Origin: Deltaproteobacteria bacterium | GTDB taxonomy: Bacteria > Desulfobacterota > Binatia > UBA9968 | Length of the DNA: 7,250 nucleotides | Assembly (NCBI GenBank): GCA_016183075.1 | Contig: JACPFH010000024.1 | Span: 1-7,250, forward strand | Direction of reading: 5' to 3' | In this document: piece by piece, positions 1-4,839 of the stretch | Position numbering within the stretch: position 1 is the first letter of the stretch | How the letters are laid out: each line of letters opens with the position of its first letter | Translations under genes and position numbers: made by a program | Notes under the pieces: model-generated | Database searches by the model: none | The model's input: only the letters and a program-made list of their open reading frames with translations | Told to the model about the DNA's origin: nothing

Positions 1-95
1 CACTAAATCAGGCCATTATCCGAAGAATGCTCGGACGGCTTCCCGCGCAAACGGTGAACCAGGTTGTAAGCAAGCTCAGCGAGATCATACGGTAG
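1..95 (+). CDS. C-terminal tail of an unidentified protein (possibly MazF/PemK-like toxin), 5' end outside the window
   Basis: The frame starting at base 3 is open from the window edge to a TAG at 93-95 and gives about 30 residues, including LGRLPAQTVNQVVSKLSEII. A short helical tail of this kind (LGRLP..TV..V...L) is reminiscent of the C-terminal helix of MazF/PemK-type toxins, but 30 residues cannot settle a family. The stop lies 5 bp before the ATG of the next gene, so the two are probably co-transcribed. The next gene has an AbrB/MazE-like half, which fits a toxin-antitoxin pair in reversed order. This is inference. It could also be the end of an unrelated gene. Confidence 0.45.
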   Translation, partial: LNQAIIRRMLGRLPAQTVNQVVSKLSEIIR

Positions 96-100
96 TCAAC

Positions 101-355
101 ATGCAGGGTATCAAAGCTGAGCGGGAATTTTGGGATACGCATGACGCGATCGAGGTCCTTGGAGAGAGGGGTTGGAAAGTCTCTGAGCCGGGCAGCACTT
201 ATCTAAGCTCTCTTTACGTCGCTAAAGTTGGATCTCGGGGAGCCGTCATTCGCGTGCCAAGGGAGTGGCTGGTATCCAGAGGCGCGAGGAAGGGTCAAAA
301 GATCAAAGCGCGGGTGAGGGGAAAACGCCTTATGGATAAAAGGGGACATTCTTAA
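101..355 (+). CDS. Small putative antitoxin/DNA-binding protein: CopG-like N-terminus, AbrB/MazE-like C-terminus
   Basis: This 84-residue protein begins with EREFWDTHDAIEVL (residues 7-20). That resembles the (E)AEFWDTHD signature at the start of CopG/BrnA-type antitoxins. Its second half (about 48-76) contains AVIRVPREWLVSRGARKGQ followed by a basic stretch. This looks like the AbrB/MazE swapped-hairpin pattern (V.IP...L...G...G), not a CopG ribbon-helix-helix. A role as the antitoxin of a type II pair with the gene ending at 95 is plausible but unproven. No strong ribosome binding site precedes the ATG, so translation may be coupled to the upstream gene. The last codons (DKRGHS and stop) fall inside the left inverted repeat of the mobile element at 338-585, so the natural C-terminus was probably replaced. 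Confidence 0.6.
   Translation: MQGIKAEREFWDTHDAIEVLGERGWKVSEPGSTYLSSLYVAKVGSRGAVIRVPREWLVSRGARKGQKIKARVRGKRLMDKRGHS
338..351 (+). repeat. Left terminal inverted repeat of the mini-element
   Basis: AAAAGGGGACATTC pairs with the copy at 572-585, with one mismatch. It overlaps the last codons of the gene at 101-355, whose TAA stop (353-355) lies just inside the element. Confidence 0.65.
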
Positions 356-395
356 TTTCCTGCCTCAACCACCACCCCATGTTACGGTCGCCCCT

Positions 396-563
396 ATGCC
401 CCAGACTGCGCGTGCTTCAGTTGGCGGCCTTTGCTACCACGTGATCAAGCCGCGAAACGGCCGGGCAGAGGTTTTTCACAGCGAGCCATGGGTCAAGTGG
501 ATCGCATCGCTGCTCAGCCTTCAGTTCACCCTTCGGCCACGGGGTCGGTCACGCAGATCTTAG
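396..563 (+). pseudogene. Internally deleted REP-associated tyrosine transposase (RAYT, Transposase_17/Y1_Tnp family)
   Basis: A 55-codon frame from ATG 396 to TAG 561-563 begins MPQTARASVGGLCYHVI and continues to GRAEVFH (about residue 28). This closely matches the usual RAYT start (MPR.ARAS.GG.CYHV.NRGN.RAEVFH). The rest, with EPWVKWIASLL (30-40) then TLRPRGRSRR (45-54), matches the usual RAYT C-terminus (..WV...A..LGL..TLRPRGRPRK). Everything between is missing, including the HUH metal-binding motif and the catalytic tyrosine, so the protein cannot be an active transposase. The join is near 480. The usual NRGN reads KPRN here, which a paired one-base insertion and deletion at about 446-457 would explain. 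Full-length relatives are roughly 200-330 residues. Family recognition is from memory of conserved motifs. Confidence 0.7.
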
Positions 564-571
564 ATAAAGGT

Positions 572-585
572 GAATGTCTCCTTTT
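572..585 (-). repeat. Right terminal inverted repeat of the mini-element
   Basis: GAATGTCTCCTTTT is the reverse complement of the left copy except at one position. It begins 9 bp after the stop codon of the transposase relic. From here to the vapB promoter (586-635) I see no gene or clear signal. Confidence 0.65.
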
Positions 586-635
586 CCGTTCAGGTTAGTG
601 GATGATCCGGGAACAAACACCGCGGAAGGATAAAC

Positions 636-664
636 TTGCGTATGTTCATAATTTAACTTATGAT
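636..664 (+). promoter_or_regulatory. Probable sigma-70-type promoter of the vapBC pair
   Basis: TTGCGT at 636-641 could be a -35 box (3 of 6 consensus bases). TATGAT at 659-664 is a good -10 box (5 of 6), and the spacing is 17 bp. Transcription would start near 671, giving a leader of about 23 nt that carries the strong AGGGAGGAG ribosome binding site at 683-691 before the ATG at 694. The -35 box is weak, which is common for promoters that are also repressed. Confidence 0.5.
646..663. promoter_or_regulatory. Operator-like palindrome overlapping the -10 box
   Basis: TCATAA (646-651) and TTATGA (658-663) form a perfect 6-bp inverted repeat around a 6-bp spacer, and the right arm overlaps the putative -10 box. 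VapB-type antitoxins usually repress their own promoter by binding such palindromes, so this is a candidate autoregulatory site. The region is AT-rich, and a 6-bp palindrome can occur by chance. Confidence 0.4.
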
Positions 665-693
665 GTACATGAAACCATGAACAGGGAGGAGCT

Positions 694-891
694 ATGAAGG
701 CCGTATCTTTTCGGCACAAGCACTTGCAACTGGATCAGAACAAGCTGGACCGGGCTAGACGGATCTTGGGCGCAAACACCGAGACTGAGGCACTGGACCG
801 TGCCCTGGATATCGTCGTGAGCGAGGCCGAGGTGGACAGAGCGCTCAAAAAGGTTCGTGGGAAGGGACGCATCCGGAAGGTTTTCCGCTAA
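694..891 (+). CDS. vapB: VapB-type antitoxin
   Basis: This 65-residue acidic-then-basic protein is the likely antitoxin for the PIN toxin that follows. The N-terminal half (LQLDQNKLDRARRILGANTETEALDRALDIVV, about residues 11-42) has the strand-helix-helix look of a ribbon-helix-helix/VapB DNA-binding domain. The last part (EAEVDRALKKVRGKGRIRKVF) would be the toxin-binding tail. The length is typical. The start is well supported by AGGGAGGAG at 683-691, a few bases before the ATG. The stop codon is separated from the toxin ATG by a single base, the usual antitoxin-first coupled arrangement. It probably represses its own promoter, alone or with the toxin, at the palindrome at 646-663. Exact antitoxin subfamily not determined. 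Confidence 0.8.
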   Translation: MKAVSFRHKHLQLDQNKLDRARRILGANTETEALDRALDIVVSEAEVDRALKKVRGKGRIRKVFR

Positions 892-892
892 G

Positions 893-1324
893 ATGCGCCG
901 CATCGTCATAGACACCAACATTTACGTCGATTGGCTTAATAGGGGAAAACACGAAAACATCATTTTCCAGCGTGAGGCGGTGAAATACCTGAGCGCGGTC
1001 GTCATGATGGAGCTTTCAGCAGGGGCGTTCACCGTAAGGGACCGGCAACTTATTCAGACCGTGACAAGAGCATTTGCTAAGGTTGGTCGCATTGTGCTTC
1101 CTACAGTTGCGGTCTACGGCGAAGCCGGAGATGTCTTAAGACGACTTCAAGTATCACAAAGATACACCCTCAGCAGTGCCTACGGGCTAGTCAATGACGT
1201 GCTGATTGCTCTTTCTGCGCGCTCCATCGGAGCAACTGTAATCACACAAAACGAGCGGGACTTTGCCGCGATTCAAGCGATCCGGCCTTTTAAGTTGACG
1301 GTAGTTCCGTCTTCCCCATCTTGA
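893..1324 (+). CDS. vapC: PIN-domain ribonuclease toxin, VapC-like
   Basis: This 143-residue single-domain PIN protein has the expected acidic residues of a Mg-dependent RNase: D7 in IVIDTNIYVDWL, E40 in MMELSAGAF, D102 in VNDVLIALSA and D123 in TQNERDF. Length and motif spacing fit VapC-family toxins, which block translation by cutting tRNA or rRNA. The specific target cannot be predicted. I chose the ATG at 893, one base after the vapB stop, because it places the hydrophobic strand and D7 at the very N-terminus. A GTG at 857 in the same frame would add 12 unconserved residues inside vapB. GGAAGG at 875-880 may serve as a somewhat distant ribosome binding site, with coupling to vapB likely. 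The gene seems intact. Confidence 0.85.
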   Translation: MRRIVIDTNIYVDWLNRGKHENIIFQREAVKYLSAVVMMELSAGAFTVRDRQLIQTVTRAFAKVGRIVLPTVAVYGEAGDVLRRLQVSQRYTLSSAYGLVNDVLIALSARSIGATVITQNERDFAAIQAIRPFKLTVVPSSPS

Positions 1325-1372
1325 CGCCCTCGTAATGCCGGTGTATAGACGGTCGCAGATGGAGGGGGAACT

Positions 1373-2374
1373 ATGAAACTCAACGTGGGTATTGATCTTC
1401 GTACGCTGACGCGACGCGAATTTATGGGCACCCTGGTCAAGGGCGGCATCGTTGCCACCGGGTCCGCTCTGCTGCCCTGGGACCGCGTGCTCGCGCAGAC
1501 CAAATTGAACGTTGGAACCATGAGGATCGGCGACCTCTCGCCGTTTTTCATCGGAATAGACCGGGGTTTCTTCAAGGATGCGGGTCTGGAAATCAACACC
1601 ACCGCTATGGTCGGCGGAGCCGCAATCGCGCCGGCACTGGCCTCCGGCGCCCTCAACCTCGGGTGGTCCAACGTGGTCTCCATCTACCAGGGCCACCTCC
1701 AGGGCTTCGATTACCGCTTCGTCGTCAACGGCGCGATCAACAAGAGGGGAACGAACGATGAGTTCGGCCTGTTGGTGAGGGCGGATTATCCCGCTAAGAC
1801 CGGTAAGGACCTGGAGGGGAAGACGATGGCCACCAACACGCTGCGCAACATCACGCAGCTCATGGGCCTGCACTGGGTCGACAACAACGGCGGAAACTCC
1901 TCACGAGTTAAGTGGGTGGAGGTCCCTTTTCCCCAGATGGAGCCGGCGCTCGTGAACGGGCAGATCGACGCCTTCGTGGCGGTGGAGCCTTTCGTAACCG
2001 TCCCCTCGAAGGTCAACAAAAAGGCCAGGGTCCTGGGACATCCGGCGGGAGGCGTCGCGCCGCGGCTGCTGATCGCTTCCTACTTCGGAAGCGAAGCCTG
2101 GATCCGGAAAAACGCCGCCGCGGTCAAGGCCTTCATCACCGCCTACAATCGGGGCATCGATGCCCACAACGCCGATGTGGAAAAGGCGAAGGTGTCCATC
2201 GCCAAGCACACGGGGCTCAAACCGGAGCTCTTAAAAGAGATGCCGCTCCCCGCGTTCGAGAAGAAGCTCCTGGGGTCCGATCTCGAACCCATGATCGACG
2301 TGGCGTACCACTACAAGCTGATCGATCGGAAGTTCCCGGCCAAGGAGGTCATCTCCGAGCACGCGCCGATCTAA
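1373..2374 (+). CDS. Tat-exported ABC transporter substrate-binding protein, NitT/TauT/SsuA (NMT1-like) family
   Basis: This 333-residue periplasmic binding protein starts with a twin-arginine signal: TRREFMG at residues 13-19, a hydrophobic stretch 24-34, and a likely cleavage after VLA (41). No lipobox cysteine is seen. The mature part begins LNVGTMRIGDLSPFFIGIDRGFFKDAGLEI and continues with GGAAIAPALASGALNLGWSN. This is the usual lobe-1 pattern of SsuA/TauA/ThiY-type proteins, in which the protein surveys access and then 'G.FF...GL'. VNGQIDAFVAVEPFV (about 196-210) is the equivalent lobe-2 motif. The start is well supported by GGAGGGGG at 1361-1368. The gene lies 48 bp after vapC with no obvious promoter of its own and faces the importer operon at 2623-4797. 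It probably feeds that transporter. The ligand cannot be named; sulfonates, nitrate, pyrimidine precursors and aromatic acids are all bound within this superfamily. Confidence 0.85.
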   Translation: MKLNVGIDLRTLTRREFMGTLVKGGIVATGSALLPWDRVLAQTKLNVGTMRIGDLSPFFIGIDRGFFKDAGLEINTTAMVGGAAIAPALASGALNLGWSNVVSIYQGHLQGFDYRFVVNGAINKRGTNDEFGLLVRADYPAKTGKDLEGKTMATNTLRNITQLMGLHWVDNNGGNSSRVKWVEVPFPQMEPALVNGQIDAFVAVEPFVTVPSKVNKKARVLGHPAGGVAPRLLIASYFGSEAWIRKNAAAVKAFITAYNRGIDAHNADVEKAKVSIAKHTGLKPELLKEMPLPAFEKKLLGSDLEPMIDVAYHYKLIDRKFPAKEVISEHAPI

Positions 2375-2378
2375 AGAA

Positions 2379-2407
2379 GGCAATAGGCGGTAGGCAACAG
2401 GCAATAG
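2379..2407 (+). repeat. Left arm of outer inverted repeat (GGCAATAGG-type short tandem units)
   Basis: A run of related units (ggcaatagg, cggtagg, caacagg, caatag) starts 4 bp after the stop of the binding-protein gene. Its inverted, slightly diverged copy lies at 2598-2628. Repeats built from (A/G)GGCA(A/G)TAGGCA units are common in some environmental genomes; I cannot name a family. Confidence 0.6.
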
Positions 2408-2465
2408 TTAAACTCGAAACCCTTTTTATTAAGGTGTTCATAAATAACTTCACATTCAAAGAGGT

Positions 2466-2541
2466 CGTCATTCCCGCGGAAGCGGGAATCCAGGGGAGCG
2501 AGCACAAGCAGACTGGATGCCCGCCTGCGCGGGCATGACGG
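2466..2541. repeat. Inverted pair of hairpin palindromes (REP/dRS3-like doublet)
   Basis: Left hairpin: ATTCCCGC (2470-2477), loop GGAA, GCGGGAAT (2482-2489). Right hairpin: ATGCCCGC (2517-2524), loop CTGC, GCGGGCAT (2529-2536). Both have perfect 8-bp stems. The larger arms 2466-2493 (CGTCATTCCC...ATCCAG) and 2513-2540 (CTGGATGCCC...ATGACG) are also inverted copies of each other. The third stem pair changes from T-A to G-C on both sides, a compensatory change that suggests the stem matters. The left hairpin fits the ATTCCC(N8)GGGAAT pattern described for dRS3 elements in Neisseria, but related palindromes occur in many phyla. Located between convergent genes, it may also act as a bidirectional transcription stop. 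Confidence 0.75.
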
Positions 2542-2597
2542 AGAGAGGCCAGCGAGTGGACCGCAATGTCTACTTACCAGCGAACTCCTTAATACTG

Positions 2598-2628
2598 TTG
2601 CCTAGTGCCTGCTGCCTACTGCCTATTT
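2598..2628 (-). repeat. Right arm of outer inverted repeat
   Basis: The reverse complement reads as units aaatagg, cagtagg, cagcagg, cactagg, matching the left arm at 2379-2407 in order and spacing with a few substitutions. The TAG stop of the broken permease (2623-2625) is formed by the first unit, so the repeat abuts or forms the end of that gene. Confidence 0.6.
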
Positions 2629-3293
2629 CTGCCGCGCCGTCAGACCCTTGTGCCAGGCCATCAGATAAGCATCGGCGAATAGAAAGCAGCGGTTAAGAGC
2701 ATACCCCAGAAGGGCCAGGACCAGCATCCCCGCATACATTTGCGGAATCCTGAAAGAGCGCTGCGCATCGAGGATGAAGTAGCCGATTCCCGAGGTGGCC
2801 CCGACCATTTCGGAGATCACGACCAGGATCAGCGCGATGGCGAGCGCGATCCGGAGTCCCGTCATGATGAACGGCGAAGCCGCCGGAATCACGACCTTCC
2901 ATATCAAACGACCTTGCCCTAGACCGAAGGTGCGCGCGGTTCGAATCAACACCGGGTCACGAGCTCGAAGGCTTCATAGGCCGATTTCCAGTAGCCCATG
3001 AGAACTCCCAAGGAAATGGCGATCAGCGCGGCCAAAATATAGCCGAGCCCCGCGCGCCAGAGGCTCACGCCGATGTGACCGAAAATCTCCCCGGACAGCA
3101 TGATCTGAACAAACGAAACCAGAATCTTGCCGGCAGGCGGAAAGAAAAGCTCGTGGATCCAGCCGTAGCGGCCGGCGGCTTCCCAGAGCAGCACCAGGAG
3201 AAGCAAAAAACCGAATCCGCTCCACTTCGATCTCCAGAGCTTCAGGGGATCTCTTCCTTGCGGGTCAGACCTTTGTGCCACGCCATGACCCAA
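2623..3293 (-). pseudogene. Second ABC permease (SsuC/TauC-like), broken by an internal out-of-frame deletion
   Basis: Two frames together match one permease. The N-terminal part (3293 down to 2946) has LLLLVLLWEAAGRYG, a periplasmic segment and the helix YILAALIAISLGVLMGYWKSAYEAFEL, then runs into VTRC and a stop. The C-terminal part continues in another frame at RDPVLIRTARTFG (about 2962 down to 2623) with the EAA-type loop and WKVVIPAASP...MAWHKGLT. Against the intact neighbour, about 50 residues (around 95-147, two membrane segments) are missing near 2960. The surviving C-terminal part matches the neighbour at roughly 55 of 88 residues by eye, so the two arose by duplication or as a heteromeric pair. 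The true start is uncertain: homology begins near 3243 at LKLW, overlapping the upstream stop, whereas the first in-frame ATG is at 3293. An assembly error in a paralogous stretch is the main alternative. Confidence 0.75.
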
Positions 3294-4024
3294 TCGTCCA
3301 CGGCGACAAAGAGCCGGTTCAGCGCGTAGCCGATCATTGCCAGCGCCACGATCGCCGCGTACATTTCGCGAATACGAAACGAGCGCTGCAGATCCAAAAC
3401 GTAAAAGCCCAGGCCGTCATTCGAAACGATCATCTCCGAGGTTGTCACAAGGATCAGGGCGATGGCGAGAGAGACCCTCAATCCGGTGACAATCTGCGGC
3501 GACGCGGCCGGCAGCGTCACTTTCCAGAAGCGCTCCCACGGGTTTAGCCGGAACGTGGCCGCGGTGTTCATGAGCACGGGATCGATGCTGCGCACGCCGT
3601 CGATGGTATTGAGCAGAATCGGCCACGAGCAGGCGTAAGCGGTTACCGCCACTTTCATCTCGTCGCCGATGCCGAGAAAGAGAATCGCAATCGGGATCGT
3701 GGCCGGGGACGGCATCGGCCGGAGCAACTCGATCAACGGCTCAAAGAGCATGTAGAGCGGCCGCCACAGACCCAGGCAAAGCCCGGCGCTCACCGCGATC
3801 GTTGCCGCCAGAGCGTAACCTTCAACGAAACGCGCCAGGCTGGCCGCGGCGTGAAGGAGGATTTCGCCGCTGCCAACGATCGCGGCCAGGGTCACGAAGA
3901 CCTCCGTCGCCGGCGGAAAGTAATTGCCCACCAAAGGAAAGAACCGGGACGACAGCTCCCACAGACCGAGCCCGGCGGCCAGGACCGGGAGACCTTTCCA
4001 AGGTATTTGCCCGGCGATGCTCAC
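3242..4024 (-). CDS. ABC transporter permease, SsuC/TauC-like (binding-protein-dependent inner-membrane component)
   Basis: This 260-residue integral membrane protein forms the channel of an importer of the NitT/TauT type. Hydrophobic segments lie at about 11-26, 66-88, 105-120, 126-140, 180-196 and 222-240. The cytoplasmic EAA-type loop that contacts the ATPase is NTAATFRLNPWERFWKVTLP (153-172). Its usual glycine is an arginine (R159) here, whereas the broken sister gene keeps the glycine. VRSIDPVLMNTA before it and LILVTTSEM after it are family landmarks. The start is GTG (4022-4024), with GAAGGAG about a dozen bases upstream. It overlaps the TGA of the ATPase gene by 4 bp, so translation is coupled. 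Full-length for the family and apparently intact. With its sister broken, it could work only as a homodimer. Confidence 0.85.
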   Translation of the reverse strand: MSIAGQIPWKGLPVLAAGLGLWELSSRFFPLVGNYFPPATEVFVTLAAIVGSGEILLHAAASLARFVEGYALAATIAVSAGLCLGLWRPLYMLFEPLIELLRPMPSPATIPIAILFLGIGDEMKVAVTAYACSWPILLNTIDGVRSIDPVLMNTAATFRLNPWERFWKVTLPAASPQIVTGLRVSLAIALILVTTSEMIVSNDGLGFYVLDLQRSFRIREMYAAIVALAMIGYALNRLFVAVDDWVMAWHKGLTRKEEIP

Positions 4025-4797
4025 GGAACCGCAAGCTCCTTCGAAATCAACTTGAAGATCCGGTGGCGGGTCTGGATGAAGCCGGGGTCTTCCCGCGTGC
4101 TCAGCTGGTTTCTCGGTCGCTCAAGTTTCACCGCGATTTCCTCCAGCAGCCGGGAAGGTCGTCCCGACAGCACGCAAACCCGATCGGAAAGATACACCGC
4201 CTCCTCGATATCGTGGGTCACGAAGAGAATCGTGGCGTGCAGCGATTCCCAAAGGCGCAAAAGCGTATCCTCAAGCTCCATGCGCGTGAGCGCGTCCAAT
4301 GATCCGAACGGCTCATCCATCAAGAGCACCTCGGGCCGCCGGGCGAGCGCGCGCGCGATGGCGACGCGCTGCTGCATTCCACCGGAAAGCTCCCACGGGT
4401 AGTGGGATTCGAACCCCTTGAGGCCCGCGAGCTCGATGAAACGCTGGGTTTCAGCGTCGATCTCGCTTCGCTTCATGTTCGCGGGGTTCTCGAGGACGAA
4501 GCGGACATTTTTAAAGACCGTGCGCCATGCCATGAGCGACTTGTTGTATTCCTGAAAGAGGAGGATGAGCCCCTCGGGCGGACCCGTCACTGCCCGGCCG
4601 TGGAGAAGCACCCGCCCCGCCGTGGGCGGCGAAAGCCCGGCGATGCACTGGAGCAGGGTCGATTTACCGCATCCCGACGGACCGACAATGGAGACAAACT
4701 GGCCTGCTTCCACGCGGAATGAAAAGTCCTCGACAGCGACCACGGGCTGGCCGGAGAGGGCTTGAAACTCTTTTTTTAACGCGCGGACTTCGAGCAC
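4021..4797 (-). CDS. ABC transporter ATP-binding protein, SsuB/TauB-like
   Basis: This 258-residue cytoplasmic ATPase has all expected motifs in order: Walker A GPSGCGKST (39-47), Q-loop Q82 in LLFQEYNKSLMAW, signature LSGGMQQ (137-143), Walker B VLLMDEP (157-163), D-loop SLD (166-168) and H-loop H195 in VTHD. LMAWRTVFKNV after the Q-loop is typical of NitT/TauT/SsuB-type ATPases. It drives uptake through the downstream permease, whose start overlaps its stop by 4 bp. The start is GTG at 4795-4797. The ribosome binding site is weak, and the gene begins 42 bp after the cupin stop, so it is probably read from the operon transcript. Intact. The transported compound is not evident. Confidence 0.9.
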   Translation of the reverse strand: MLEVRALKKEFQALSGQPVVAVEDFSFRVEAGQFVSIVGPSGCGKSTLLQCIAGLSPPTAGRVLLHGRAVTGPPEGLILLFQEYNKSLMAWRTVFKNVRFVLENPANMKRSEIDAETQRFIELAGLKGFESHYPWELSGGMQQRVAIARALARRPEVLLMDEPFGSLDALTRMELEDTLLRLWESLHATILFVTHDIEEAVYLSDRVCVLSGRPSRLLEEIAVKLERPRNQLSTREDPGFIQTRHRIFKLISKELAVP

Positions 4798-4839
4798 TGG
4801 CAGAACTCTCGTGTAATGAAAGGCAAGCTCCGGCCCGGC

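Larger units (their letters stand above)
338..585. mobile_element. Non-autonomous, MITE-like mini-element derived from a RAYT/IS200-like transposase unit
   Basis: The segment is bounded by 14-bp inverted repeats, AAAAGGGGACATTC at 338-351 and GAATGTCTCCTTTT at 572-585, which match at 13 of 14 positions. Inside lies a 55-codon relic with the first and last parts of a REP-associated tyrosine transposase and nothing between them (396-563). The GGGGACATTC-type flanks are, from memory, typical of DNA around chromosomal RAYT-type genes. The structure is that of an element that kept both ends and lost its transposase core, so it could only move with help from elsewhere. Exact boundaries are uncertain: I see no clear target-site duplication, and IS200-type elements would not be expected to make one. 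Confidence 0.6.

Noticed and set aside
857..892. GTG start for the PIN toxin at 857
   Set aside because: It would add 12 residues inside vapB ahead of the conserved N-terminal strand; ATG 893 fits family length and the one-base gap.
644..2450. Similar short strings GTTCATAATTTAACTT (644-659) and GTTCATAAATAACTT (2436-2450)
   Set aside because: They are AT-rich, about 15 bp and need a gap to align; chance similarity is likely and no shared context was found.
1912..2538. 208-residue open frame on the plus strand
   Set aside because: It is the +2 shadow of the binding-protein gene, Arg/Gly-rich with no domain, and runs into the repeat region.
2466..2541. CRISPR array
   Set aside because: Only two inverted hairpin units with no direct repeats or regular spacers.
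3802..4402. Long plus-strand frames opposite the permease and ATPase genes
   Set aside because: Antisense shadows of GC-rich coding sequence, rich in Arg/Pro/Ser and without recognisable motifs.
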